Shown one piece after another: positions 25,496 to 40,400 of a DNA stretch of 64,000 nt. Source of the stretch: Chrysoperla carnea (lineage: Eukaryota; Arthropoda; Insecta; Neuroptera; Chrysopidae); contig NC_058338.1 in NCBI RefSeq assembly GCF_905475395.1, positions 71,063,435 to 71,127,434 of the forward strand, in the 5' to 3' direction. The stretch's first letter is position 1. Each line of letters begins with the position of its first letter. The notes under the pieces are model-generated. The model did no database searches. It worked only from the letters and a program-made list of their open reading frames with translations, and had not been told where the DNA came from. Made by a program: the position numbers and the translations under genes.

Positions 25496-25795
25496 TATGA
25501 TATTCCATAGGAACCGTGCATTTTTCCGGGATAAAAATAAGCCTCATCCCTAAGCAAAAACTAACTATGCAAAAAAGCATGTCGATACTTTGCTCTTTGA
25601 AAAATAAAACAAATCTATCCCACAGGAACCATACATTTTACAGGGATAAAAATAGCCCATGTGCTATTCCAGACTATAATCTATTTCCGTGATAAATTTC
25701 ATTCCGATCCGTCCTGACGTGATTAAGTAAAAAACATCCATCCATCCATCCATTCATCCAAACTTTCACGATTATAATATATATCAGACTAACCT
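25496..25795 (+). mobile_element. RTE-like non-LTR retrotransposon 3' end
   Basis: The order 'taggaaccgtgcatttttcc', 'gggataaaaataagcc', 'aaatttcattccgatccgtc', (catc)n and 'tttcacgattataatata' is the typical 3' UTR of insect RTE-type LINEs. The middle segment is duplicated (gggataaaaata at about 25530 and 25640). No ORF remains. Confidence 0.6.
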
Positions 25796-27371
25796 AAACC
25801 ATTTTTGAGCTGACGGTTGTATTTTTAGAATAAAGTCTATATATCGAAATATCGGTATTTTTTCGATATATCATCTCCAATATTGCTATTTTAAAAAAGT
25901 AATATATAAAGTATTTTCAAAAGTAAACAAATTTAAAATATATATATATATTTAATTAATATATAACAGACTTATACTTCTCGATAGATATCGATAGTTT
26001 TTATATTTGTTTAAAATTTTTCAAAAAAGGCACAAAAATTACAACGGCACTTGCAAAACCAAACACTCAGTTAAATCGTGTATTTTGTATTGCATATAAT
26101 ATTTCAAAAAAAGTATATTCGTTGTGTGCGTAGTCATGGTAGAGACAATAAAATCGATGCCAGCGCTTTCAGTGAAAAATTTTGGCGATAAAGGAGGCAG
26201 TTATGACTAATTTGCAATTCGTTACATGTTAATGTTATAGAAAATTTCAAATTAAAATTATTGTAAAACACGAATTAATTAAACTTAATGCATTAAAAAT
26301 TGTGAAAATAAGAAATCAAATTGAACAAATATTATTTTTCAAATGTAAATCATAATTATTTATTTAAATTTGTGAGAAAATAATAATAAATTTTCAATTT
26401 AAGTCATAAATGCAATCCATATAATTATATATGCATCCATACAATTCTATAATAAAAGTAGTGGATCGTTACCATGGAAACGCCTCCAATAAAACTCACA
26501 CACGGTGCGAATAGAAAGAAAGAAAATTTATTACCTATAGTCCTAACCGATTTTGCACTCAACGAATGCCTTTACATACAAAAATTATTTAAGTATCTAA
26601 GGCAATTGAGAACTAACTTTTCATAGAATTATTTATTTAATAAACAAAATGTTCATCGTCTGTGGAATAAGAATTACCATTTTTTCCGAAACAACGAATT
26701 GAAACCTTAATTTATGACAAATTTTTTGATACCAAGTTTTTGCCCATATTGTTAAAATGATGGACACAAAAAACTACTTATTTGCATAGTATATTTATAG
26801 ATATGATGTCTTAGTATTGTTCACGGTTGTCACAACTAGTGCACGAATATAAGAGTACCTATGTTTTTATGGACTTGATTATAACAATTGCACTACCTTA
26901 AAAATAAAATTTGCTGTATTTTGACAGCATGAAAACAATGAAAATTTTCATTTACTAACGCTTTTAGTTTTTGTTTGACCCGAAATTCTTAGACCACCTT
27001 GTACATACATAATAAAAATTAAGTTTGTAATTTATTTAGAATGTAAAATGATTAAATAAAATAATTTTTCAGTTTGTCAAATGTGTCAACTATATGAAGT
27101 GAACGGTCAGGCTCTATATAACATCACACAAAACATTATATACTAATTTGAATAAATTCACAATAACACTCTTTTATCAATAATGGCTTTAGCTTCATAT
27201 TCATTCAATTGCCTTTATCAATAATTATGTGATTGATAATAATTTTTGATATACAAAAATGACAAATAAATATTTTTATAATAAATATTTAAAACATTAC
27301 ATCGAAGTGTGTGTTTAATAATCAATTATTATTTAATTTAAAACAATTTCATTAAATTTATTTTAATTGTG

Positions 27372-30300
27372 ATGTATTTTTTTATTATATTATTGTTATC
27401 ATTGTTGTTAAATAAACCATTTATTGGTGAAGCGGGTAAAATACAAACCGTTTCGTCAATGGGTAATGATGGCCGGGGACAAGAAACATCATTAGTTCAT
27501 TCATTACAAGGCACTTGGAATGTTACAAACGATGATCATTGTAAGTTGAATTGTTTTTTTTTCTAGTTTTTAAATTTAAGTATAAATTAATTTTTAATAG
27601 TTTTTAATTTATAATAGAATTGAAGAATAACTACATGTTAATTTAATTACCGTATAAATAATTAAATAAATAAGTTTAGAAAAACCGATCTGAAAAAAAA
27701 AACTTTGAAAATATAAAACAGGGTATATAGTGCATTTACGTACGTGCATTTACGTATTAGTTGTGTCCTTGTGGCAATCGATATTTTCTCTTTTTTTTCT
27801 CTATCTTAATGTTAGAATTAAGCTGCAAGGGCTCGATGCTTCTTGGTTCTCGAAAATTCTACGTCATTTTTTGGGGAGCTGTAGCCCAACTTCTTAATAG
27901 ATGATTTTATATTTAAAATTATCCCTATTCATAATCCGTAAAATTCTTCCTGAAGAGTAGTTCATTTGGTTGATGAAAACCGCATAGAAATACGATCATT
28001 AGGTTTTTAAATATTCTCTACACCGGCGAATTTACGCGCGACGAAGCTGCACTACTTCGTTTACAGCAAGTACTACTCTTGGAGTTTATAGGTAATTTGT
28101 ATGATGACAAGGAAAATTTAGAAAATTTTAAAAACCTCCGACAAATGTTTCGGGTACAGAACTCTAATCTCACTTTTGAAACATAGCTGAGAACACTCTC
28201 CAATAAATAACCTTTTTATTTACACCTTTTATTTAAACTTGGATCAATTTTGAATTCTAAAAAATTAAACTTGAAACATAGTTAAGAACACTCACCATTA
28301 AATTACCTTTGAAATCAAAAAAAAAGATAGTTAATCATGGGGACTTTGGTCTAGCCCTCGGCCTAGCTGGAGTCACAATGAAAACCTGAAAATAATAAAT
28401 AATACCTAAATACTATTCAAATAGCTGTTCACAATTCTAGATAAATATGGTGGGAGTACAAAAAAATACATTTGAATAGTAAAATGTAATGTAATATATT
28501 GTTTATATGCGTTTACACCATTTATTTCATGGCTTTTAATTTTTTGGTGTGGAACTTCCCTTTGTAGGGACCGAATCCGTTTAACAAACACGCGATGACA
28601 CGAGTTCCATGATTTTTGATTATCAAAAAGTGCTGAACGTGCCAAAAGAAGTTTTCACTTCAAAAAAACAAAATCGGTTCATCCGTTTAGGAGCTACGAT
28701 GCCGATAGACACACAAGCACACATATCGGTGAAAATAATAGCACCTCTCTTTTTCTGGAGTTAAAAATCTATATAAAATATGAATCAAAGTTATAGAGAT
28801 CACCTAGGAAAAACATGGAATAAAGAGCCTTCCTTTTTTAAAGGTCATTATTAAATGAACATTCACTAAGAAGACCAAAACGTAGTTTTTCTTATTTGAA
28901 ATGTAAATATTGCACATTTCTTTGAATCATTTTTCCGTTAAATGTTATTATCTAAATAAAAAATTACCACTGTCTTTCTTGATCATCAAATTTATTAATT
29001 GTGAAGCAACTAATCAAGGAGACGGACATCAATGATTATTTCATTAATTTCTAACAAGAAACTTGAAAACAAATTTAAAATAATCAACGTTAGTTTATTT
29101 TTTTTTTTAAATTTAACTCATATTTTTCGCACAAATATAGATTATTTGCTATATATTAGATCAGTTGGTTAAGGCGTAACCAATTCCGTCCGCGGAATGC
29201 TTAGGGTAGCGGGTTCGATTTCCGCCGGCGCAACAAAATTAATTAAATTAATAGTTGTGATGGGCTGGTGTAGTGCATTGTACATGCATGAAGGAGGTGC
29301 ACTCAACCTCTGAAATTGAGGAGCTGATAAATGAAATTATCAGCGGAAAGGTGGTAACGCACATGTGTTCTTCGTGGACAGCCATTATAACCTAACCTAA
29401 CCTACTAAAAAAAAGTTTTCCGAGAATTGACTTTTCACTACTAAGTGTAGATTTTGGTTTGTATAGGGGAGCGGAGGGTAATGCCGTACACCTAACTTTA
29501 AACGTGTATTTCTTCGAACCTATTTAATAGAATACAATGCTTTATGTATCAAGCCATCATAAATTTAGTCTAGTTTTATATAAATAATCCATAATTGACA
29601 GTGTCTAATATGACAGTGTCAAAATCAAAATATTCTATAAAGTTATTTGTACGGAATTACCCGAGACTTGCGTCTAATTCCGTACATAATTTGAAGAACC
29701 TAAAAAGCCTGAAAAGGTATTTTTTAATTAACTGTGGGTAATCTTTTGCTTATTCACAAAATACACAGATATAATCGTCCGCAGAATTTGCGCCACTACA
29801 CAAAGCATGTGCCCATTTGTCACATGACACACATCTGTACCATAATTCTACATCCTTACCAAATTCATTACATATTACACACAATTCATGAACTCCTGAT
29901 ATTTCTGATTCTAAATTTACTGCTTCTACTGGTGAAATGAGTTCATGTGATATCTCTGATTCTGCATTTACTGCTGCTTTTGGAGAAATAATTTCATGTA
30001 ATGCTTCATTGCGGGTAATACCGTACAGTGTACGGAAATTCCCGAAACCGAATTCAAATTTCAAGAATGAGTATTTACCTAAAAAAAATTCAATAAAGGG
30101 ATTCTTTGATCAAAATCTTATTATAAAGATATTTATAGTCCGAAATATAATAATTTCATTATAAAATTTAATAAAAATAGGTACTTACACCTTATTTTTG
30201 ATGTTTAAAAGTTGTAAAAACGAGCGCTAAATCACATAACATCTATTTATACCAAAATTATTACCCTTAATAACACAGTAACTTAAGAGGCTACACTAAC

Positions 30301-33300
30301 ACTACTGCGCTAATGATTGACACCAAGAAAACGCACGCAGCTCAATTCCTTCAGGATAAACAGTGATGTACGGAATTAGCCGCTGTACGGTATTAGCCTC
30401 CGCTCCCCTACCGATGTTCGGTGAATTCCCCGCGTACTAGGATTGCTTGAAACAAATATGAAACTGAGCTACCAATTTTAAATGATGTAGAAGAAACACG
30501 AATACGGAACCCGTGGACAATAAATGAGCCTTAATTTTCTAATTTTTTAATAATAATATAGGTACTTTTAAAAATAATTGAGTCTTTTAAATTTAATATT
30601 TAACAAAAGTTTTGAAAAAATTATTGCGTCTTATCATTTTGGGTAAGAGGAAGTCGTAATGTTCTTACTTTTTCTTATATGGCATGTCCTAAAATCATTG
30701 AAAGTTTGCTTACATATACTGGTGGAATTTTCCTCAAGAATAAAAAATTTTAATAAAATTAATAATTAAAATAAATTTTTTAAAATTTCGTATAAATAAA
30801 ATTTTTGTTTTATTTGAAATGAGTGGTCCTAAATGATTAAAGACAGCTAGCTATGTGGTTATAAAAAAAATTCAGTAAAAAATGTGTTGCAGTAATTCCA
30901 TTTTGATCTCTCTCTAATCTTTTATCAAGTTTAAACATGTTTAACTATCCTACCATATGCAACCAACATGACATTGGTGCTCATGAACATGAAGTCAAGT
31001 ATATAAACAAAATAAAATTTTCAATTTTCATTAATTGCTTGCTTTTTCATTCTAAACAGTATCTCTTTAATTACTCAAAATTTAATGGAAAATTACCGAA
31101 AATTTGATTGAATTCTGAGGTACTCACTGAAGAAAGGGTTCCTGGTCACTCGCATGCAATTTTCATCGATATCTGAGAAACTGAACTATTGAACTGTTCG
31201 CTCAATCGTCAAAGTGACCCGATTTCTGAATTTTCTGATTAAAAATTACTTAAAAAAATAATTTTGATCCAAATTAAAGACATTAAAGAAGAAAAGAAGA
31301 AACTTGGTGTATAACGTGATTTTGTACCGAAAAAACAAAAATCGGATTCATGCAAAAAAAAGTCACTAGTTTTTGATAAATTCTTATACGAAAAACTTTT
31401 CTTTCGAAGGGGTTCTGGTAATGTCTTGAAAATAATCATTTAATGGCGACGACAAAATGATAGGATAAGAAATTGCCTGAAGGTATCATCCCACTAGTAC
31501 GATTTTAGTTGATATTTCAGGTACTACTCGCTCAATCGTCAAAAATATACAAGTCTTGTATTTTCTGGAGCATAAATTAAAAAATAATCTTTTGGTCTTT
31601 TTTTATCCAAATCGGAGGCATAAAATTTTTCCAATTGTTTACAATTTTTTTTTTTTCATCCCTTTGAAAAAATCGAGATAATTTTTTATTTTTGAATCTG
31701 ATAAACTTGGCGCAATAGGAAATTTCATCCCAACCAATATAAACATTAGGTTCATTTAAAGATAAAGTGAACAGTTTTTGAGATATCGAGTAAAAATTTC
31801 TTACATGTTTTGAGTTGTTATAATCGAAGAAACAAGCACAAATTTTATGCACATATTCATAATTAAGATCACATATAAGGTAGTCAGTCAAGAAAATATC
31901 TTCCACCACAACCAAAATTGATCTGTGCGAATCAAAATTTTTTTATTTTTAGCTATTAATGTTTTTTGCGATGTTCCCGGTGGAATATATTCCGATTTAA
32001 TGAAAGCCGGTATTATTGGAAACATCTACAAAAACTACAACGATATTGAAACAAGATGGATAGCGAAAGAAAATTGGAATTATTTTACAAATTTTTTTGG
32101 TAATACGATATTTATTACTCGTAAAATCTTTAATAATGTTCGATATTTTTAAGTTTCTGGAGAAATGCTTGCAAGAAAAGCGATCTTTTTACTATTCAAT
32201 GGAATAGATACATTTGCAACGATTACCTTAAATGGAAAAGAAATTGGATATACGAAAAACATGTTTCGCCGATATCGATATAGTGTAAAAGATTTATTGC
32301 AGGTACGAAAACAATTGATAAACTGGGCACTGCTTTGCTTACCTTATTTGAGAATTAGGAAAGTTTGATGATATTCTATGTAATTAATCTAGATACTAAT
32401 CAATTTTTAAAAGTGCAAATTGTACAAAAATACATTATAGATTAAAAAAACTAAAAGAAACACCTTTCATTTCACGTTGCCCTCGAAATAGGGTATCTGA
32501 AGAAGGCCCAAAGCGCATTTACAAAGAGTAAAAAAACAAAGGGGACAATGACAAATTTGAAATTTGTATGCCCTTTTTTCTTACATATAGTGTAAATAAA
32601 AGAAACAATAAAATCATATGTCATGTTATAATCTATCGCGACTTAATGCTCAGTTTACAAATAGCTTAAGAATCCACAACTGGTTCATACTAAATTTTGT
32701 CACTTTTTTTAATTCAAATATATTTCAGATTGGAATTAATAACATTTCAGTTTATATTCACTCGCCAATTGAAATAGCAAATAAAGAATTTGAAGTAGAA
32801 ACAAATCGTCGAGGTGGAGTTCCCGTACAACCTTTATGCACACCAGCGAAATATAATGGTGAATGCCATGTTAATCATATTAGAAAACAACAAGCATCAT
32901 TCAGTTGGGATTGGGGACCTGCTTTTCCAAGCTCTGGAATATGGTAGACTTTTTTTTAAATTTTATATCATATATCAGTATATTCGCGAATAGTTTTGTA
33001 GCGGATTCAATCCACATAGCCTGATTACATTGCATTAGCGTATCCATCTCTTGAGCGTACCCATTGACCCAAGAAATTGGAAAATGAAAAAATTCCATAA
33101 ATTCAACAGTAAATTGGCTTAAACCCATGTTGTAGTATCCAGCGGAGGGTAACTTACTTCCAGCGTCCGTACATTTTCCTTGTTTAATAAAGAGACTAGA
33201 TTATTTTTTAGGCTGCCTATTTTTCTCAAGAAAGTTATTTCTCTCCTTTAAAAATTTCCGATCCAAAACATCCCTAAATCTAAATTATCTTAAAATTGAA

Positions 33301-34364
33301 ACATTAAACCCTTCTGAGCTGAGAAATATTCGGTGACTTGATAGAGCAGATTGACTATCTTTTATTACGAGCAGTTCTCGAAATAAGAATTTGTCCAATC
33401 TCTAGAGTAAAGAATCTGTTAAGAAATCTTTACGGAAGGATGTGAAAGCATAAACAAACCGCAATTAAAAGAAAAGTTTCTGTTTGTTTAGGAAACAATG
33501 ATGACTGCAGAGATTGTAACAAGAGTTGCAAGAGACATTACTGAGAATGCAGTCCGCTGAATACAATCTAAGACCTTTCCTTCTTAAATAAATTTGATTT
33601 GAATGAGATGCCTTAATCTGAAACTGCACAGAAAGTACTACTTTCGTGCTTATCCTTATGCATAATAATTTATTTTGTTTTCGGTTACAGGAAAATGCCC
33701 ATTCTTGAAACTTACGATGTAGTGATGATGAGAGATATTGAAGTTCACATGGATAGACTGTATGAGATGAAACGTTGGGACGTAAAATTGATAGTACATT
33801 TAGAAAGTATACCCAAAAATATGATTTCTGGTTCATTGGTGTCCAACTTGTTTCATTATAAGAATAAAACTAGATTTATTGTAAATGAAACGAATATCGA
33901 CAATTATGAAATGCCAAAAAGTGGAAGAATTGCTATTACACAACATTTAATTGTACCTGATGTAAGTTCAATTCAAGTACTTATTCTACTTCGAAATAAA
34001 ATAAACACGAGTCTATTTGTATTTAGACATAGTCAGTGATGGATTTAGGCCTAGGCCCGTGAGACCCGGGCCTAGGGCGGCAAAATTTATGAAATGCCAA
34101 AATTTTAGAGTCTCAAAAAAGTAAAGACAATCAATTATAAAAATTGGTTCAGAATAGTTTTTATAAAAAAATTTCGATAGAAAATATTATAATCCAATTC
34201 ATTAATCTTCTTCTCAATCTTTCAAGAAATTAATTACGACGACATAATTGACGTTTTTGCACGGACCAGAGCCAGGAAAAAGATATTTTCAAATTGATTA
34301 ATATTAAAAGAAATATGAATTATTTATCTATCTCGATAGAAATATGAATTAATTATTTATCTAA

Positions 34365-34460
<96 letters not shown>

Positions 34461-37400
34461 TTCTGTCTTGATTATCAGTAATATTAAAAAAATTATACTT
34501 CAATAAATTAAGTTACTTTAAAATAAAAAACTGGATCAAAATTAATGAAATGCATTCTATCAAAAAGGGCGGCGCATCGAACGGGGCCTAGGGCGGCAGC
34601 AAGCCTAAATCCGTCACTGGCCACAGTCAAAACAGAAACGACTTCAAACAACATAAAAAAAAATTTTTTTATTTGTTCTACAGAATTTTGTGGAATTATG
34701 GTGGCCGAATGGTTACGGATTACAACCCATGTATGATTTAACTGTATCTTTTAACAGCTCTGAACATGTTTCCAAATCTATAAAAGTTGGATTCCGAACA
34801 ATAAAATTAATTGAAAATCCTCTTGGTAATATTTTCTTTAAACATATAATATTTTCAAAATTTGTATAACCACAAAAACCATTTTGCAGTGAATTATGAA
34901 GGGTTAACATTTTATTTTAAAATAAACGATATACCAATATTTATGAAGGGGTCAAATTGGATTCCTTCGAATATATTACCTGAAGCAACACTTTCAGAAG
35001 ATGGAGAAAAAAGAATACGGCGACTGTTAATGGATGCAAAAATTGCCAACATGAATATGTTACGAGTTTGGGGTGGTGGCTTGTATGAGTCGGATTACTT
35101 TTATTCTGTTGCTGATGAGCTGGGTATACTAATTTGGCAAGATTTTATGTTTGCCTGTTCAATGTATCCTGCTAGCGATTCATTTTTAAAGTAAGTTTTA
35201 TTATTATTAATAACAATTTTTGAATTCACTCAGAACACAGACTTACTTATGAACAGTTGTTACCAGGTCTCTGCGCACGGAAGGTGGGTGGTCGATGTAA
35301 CCCCCTCCCCCAACCCGTTTAAAATTAAAGAGAATTTTAAAAATCGAACAAACTGATTCTTTGTACATTATTCCCGGATCACAATCTGCATACATCAATT
35401 TGTTTCTGACTCATTTACAGAATCGATTTTTTGAATCATCGCAATATTTTATCAAATTTTGTCTGTCTCTGTCATAACAAAATGAAATATGTTCTTCAAT
35501 TTTGCACAATGCTTTTTGCGACATTTGGGTCGTCGCAGTTAACCTTTTGCGAAAACTCATTGCCGGGCAGGACGTTAAAAATTCACTCGATATTTGCTAT
35601 GAAGATGAGTTTCGAAATGTCTACCAAATGCTTCGCATTCTGCCAGTTTTAATTGCGACAACAACGACGAATGGATGCTCCTTTTCAACTATGAGTCGTC
35701 TCAAAACATACCTTAGATCGAAAATGTCTTAAAATCGACTAAACGGCTTAACCTCGCTCAATATACATCGCGGTGTAGAGGTCGATGCGCAAAAAGTTTT
35801 GGAAAAGCTTTCTGTACCTCGCAGAATTAATTTTTTGAAAATTAGTGACTGAATATCACATTTTGACGTAATAAAATGTTCTCATACTCGAAAAGAGAAG
35901 TTGTTTTTATTGACTTTATGGCCTAACACGGCCTCGAACAAAAGTTTGACCCCCCCCCTCTTTGGGTGATTCCTACGCAAGGGCCTCACAGTTATTTTAA
36001 TTAAACGAACTTTTAGTATTTCATTTTCCTTAAAACCCCTTCATCTACTTTCTTCATCAAAGTATTACGAGGATTATGAAAGACCCCGCTCAGTCATTTT
36101 TCGCTTCTTCTCTAACAACAAACTTAATTTTCACCTTGGATGTCTGTAATTCGTTTTGCTTTTAGAAATGTGGAAAAAGAAATCGAACAACAAATTATCA
36201 GACTTCAATACCATCCAAGTATTGCAATTTGGGCTGGTAATAATGAAAATGAAATTGCACTCAGAAATAATTGGTATTCAACCGCCTCTAATTTTAGTCT
36301 TTTCAAAGAAGATTATGTCAAATTATATGCAGATGTTATTAAAACTAAAGTTGAACAATTAGATGGCATGAGACCATTTGTAGTTTCAAGTCCTGGAAAT
36401 GGTAGAATGAGTGAATCAGAGGGATACATAGCACAGAATCCTGGCAGTGTACTTTATGGCGATGGTAATTTCAAAAAGATATATCTTAGTCTAAAGATCT
36501 TGCGCCCTTTAATATAAGATTTTTAACCATATCTTCGAACAATTTTCAAAGTTAAATTAAGCCATTTCATTTTTTATGAAGTCGGATATGACTGTAAGGA
36601 TTTCTATTTTGTAAAAGTATTTTTTTTAAACATTCAATAAGAATGATTTGATCAGCCATTTTAGACTACTATCCACAAATTATGGACAATTCATGGCTCT
36701 AGCTGGCCAGATGACTTAAGAATCAATGATTTAATTTACATTTTGAGTATAAATTTAATACTTTTCAGTTCATGTTTACAATTACTATTCAAACGCTTGG
36801 TCACCGTCCTCATATCCAAATTTAAGATTCTCATCTGAGTATGGACTTCAATCATTGCCAAATTATCAAACATTAGCAGAAGCAACAGATAATCCATCAG
36901 GTGATTTACAAAGAAATAGTGCTTTTATGAAGCATAGGCAACATTTCATATTGAACTATCTCGTTATGGACTTACAAATATTCTTCCAGTTTCCTACAGA
37001 AAAAATTGAATTCAAAGATTACATTTATAGAAGTCAAGTAAGTTTATATCGATTAAGAAAATTGAAAAAAATTCACACATTTCACTAATCGAATCCGGGT
37101 CTCTTGGGCTCATGCCAAGCGCCTTAACTGAGCCATATGTGTTCCAGCTATAATGTATAATTTTTCAACCCAAATAATTTTTGTTTGTTAGTCAAAACTA
37201 ATTTATATATTTATTTATTTATTTATTTTTTATAAATAATTCATACTTATTCTTGGACAGCGATGCAAATATCATTTTTCAGGCCGAACGTCATTTTTGA
37301 AAGAAAAAAAAAACGGGAGATGTCATGGGACACTCGATAGGAACTATATTCCTTCCGTACCTTATTACATTATAAATGTAGAGTTTATTTTTTATTTAAA

Positions 37401-40400
37401 AGGTATTTTTCTGAAAATGTAAGATATTAATTTTAGAAGTCATATACTTCTTTGATTTAATTTTACAGCTACTTTTAGTTTTTACTGTATGAAATAATTT
37501 AAGTATTAGTTTAAAAAAGACATACTTTTGATTTAGTAGTCAACTCAATACGTGCTTACATTTGTTTAAAAAAGACATACTTCTGATTTAGTAGTCAATT
37601 CAATATGTGCTTACATTACGTTTGGTTTCATCAGGATATTAATTATGACATAACATAAAAATTTCATTTTTACTTTCTTTAAATTATCTCTGTTATTTTT
37701 AACTTCTGATAACTTTCACAACTCAGTTTTTTTAAATGGTAAAACATAAAATATTGACAAAAATACAAATTATAAAACAGTTATAAAAATATTTTTACAT
37801 TTTCTCAAAATTAATTTCAAGCTGAATCGATTGAAAAAAATTTTAGTTTCCTACGTTCCTACAGGTCGGTTTTTGGTGTGGTTTTTTTTTTTTTTTTTTT
37901 GTTGGACTTTTTTTGGTTTTACCTCCCAACCAGCAAGCAAATCAGAACGATAACGTGCGATAAGGAACATAGTTCCAAAAATCAGGCAACACTGCTCCCT
38001 CAACAAAATATAACTCCGTTAAGCGTACACACAATCAACTTATTGCAAATAAAACTTTTAACACTTTTAGCCGTTTTAGAAATTTGCAAAATGTTTTCGG
38101 ATTCCTAAATCAAATCAACAACGATATTTTTTAAGAACTTTTTTTGTAATTACATTAGATTATCCAAGCTGTTGCCATGAAAGTAGAAACTGAAAAGTAC
38201 AGACAATTGCGAAATACACTCTACAACGACAGTACAGGGTTGACCATGGGAGCTTTATATTGGCAATTAAATGACGTCTGGCAAGCTCCATCATGGTCCA
38301 GTATAGGTAAGATTTCACTTTAGGAATATTTCTTCTATATTTCATATGTTTTATTCCCATGATTATCCAGCTCAATCCATGTTCCTCATGCTCAATAAGC
38401 TAGAAACTTGGAAATAAACTAACTAAACGCATCTTGACTGGATGTGAATCAACGTCCTTTGACACTCTACCAACTTCCTACTACTAAGACACAAGATTTA
38501 TTTAGTAATCAGATTCCACCTAGAATTTTTATCATCAAATAACTTTTTGCTTCAGATTTTGCTGGTCGTTGGAAAATGTTACATTATTACGCCAAAAATT
38601 TTTTTGCACCAATTTTAATATCAGGAAACCTTAACGATGGTTTATTAACAGTATTTATTTCATCTGATGTACCAACTTTACTTGAAGCTTCAATGACAAT
38701 CATTATTCATAAATATCAATTATTTAAAGATATCAACACAATCACTAAAAATGTTTCTATTGTAAGAAGGTTTGACAGAAATTTCTACAAAAAGGTCTCA
38801 AGTTCATAGGCAGTGTCAATGTTGGTAAAGATCTATAGATACAGTTACTTAACATAATTCTTATCCTAAACATAAAGATCCTGCCGAATATGAAATCGTT
38901 AGGACGTGGGACCTTTTTGTAACTACAAGGGAAACTGTTATAGGGGGACTTGAAAAGGTCTTAACGGTGTTCTACCACGTACAGTACGGTTCAAAATAAA
39001 CAGATTTAGATTGTAAAAATTTCTATTTTGAAATAGTTTTTTTTCTTCTAATAACTGTAAAACGTTTCCCGCTATTTTGCTAAAACTGAGTACGTCAATC
39101 ATCAATCATTACGAAGAATCGGGCGAATTTTTAAGAATTATTCCCTTTCCCCGAATTTCTACGCTAATGGAAGTAATTATAAGTATGAAATGTAATTAAT
39201 AAAAAATCTAAATCGTACTATATATAATTCTCCCCTCGTCTTTCTTGGTAAGCAAAATGAGTACGGTCGATTAATTCTGGGAAGAATTGAAAACTTGTTA
39301 TTGAAAGAATTGAAATGTTCAATATTTACAGCAATAAAATACCAAGGCAATTTTAGATTTAGTGTTGAAATTATTTGTACCTTATTTTGAACTTTGACAA
39401 CGAATTTTGTTATGACTGTAGACGAAAAATAAGCATACAATTTTTCGAAATCTACATTGATTTTCGAAATATCGAAAGCTAAATAATTAAACAAAATTTT
39501 CAATTTTCTATATTTTGAAAATTTCTCCAGATATTGAAAAATGTTATTCTAAATTAATAACGTTGTCTTTGCCCTTGAAAGTTAATGAGTGTTTGTTTTC
39601 TTGGGAATAAAGGACACAAAAGTGTATTTTATTTAAAAATTTTTTATTTGCCAACGTTTTGACCTCAATTGGGTCTTTTTTAAGGCTCTACACCAAAAAC
39701 AGTCAATAAATTATTGTTTGATAATTACACTACTTAATAAAAATTAAAATTTCGTAGAAAAAATTTTGTTATGTATGTGAAAACATAGCGTTTAGAATCT
39801 TACCTAAAAAGATTGTTTACACTTTGGTTAAAACATAAAACAAATAATTAATTATACAGGAACACATAAAACATAAGTTGAAAATATTGATGATAGATAT
39901 ACTATTATCCATAGATTTACTATATAGTGATCTATCCATTGCACCAAGATGTGGTCGTATTAAGTTCTTATTATTTATATGTTATGCACTCCTGTATACT
40001 CATTCAAGAGGTTTAAATAAATTGTGCTTAGATTGTTCGTGTCCATTCTAAAATTCACTGTATTTTTTGTTCATTGCTATATGAAGCATTTCACTTATGT
40101 TTCTCTTTGATGTGCAGCTAGGGCTGTTTTAGGTTCTTTGTCCCGCTTATTTGGGGCACAATCGTTCAAATGTTGTTTCACTCTTTTTTTAAGATACTTG
40201 GGCCGTTTGACCAATGTAGCATCTTTCACATGAACAAAGAATTTTATAAATGTCATGCGATTTTTTGTCCTTTTCAGTTTGGTCTTTTTGTTTGGTGAAC
40301 AGAACACTTTTTATTGTTTTCAAGTTGTATAATACCAGTTTCGATCCCGTACCCGACAAACTTCGCTCAACTTTTTGTGACAGTTGAGGTATAAATGGAA

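Larger units (their letters stand above)
25040..25995. promoter_or_regulatory. cluster of TATCGA/CGATA motifs
   Basis: TATCG or CGATA words recur at about 25050, 25105-25165, 25845-25880 and 25980-25995, including ATATCGATCGTTCGATATT and GATAGATATCGATAG. Such words are DREF/BEAF-32 sites in Drosophila, linked to boundaries between genes. Whether that holds here is inference; the stretch is interrupted by retrotransposon tails. Confidence 0.25.

Noticed and set aside
29158..29236. tRNA gene
   Set aside because: A and B boxes are present but the 5' acceptor strand is missing and the sequence continues into a SINE body with an AACCT tail.
34370..34460. (TA)n run as an origin or regulatory element
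   Set aside because: Plain dinucleotide microsatellite inside the hAT miniature element.
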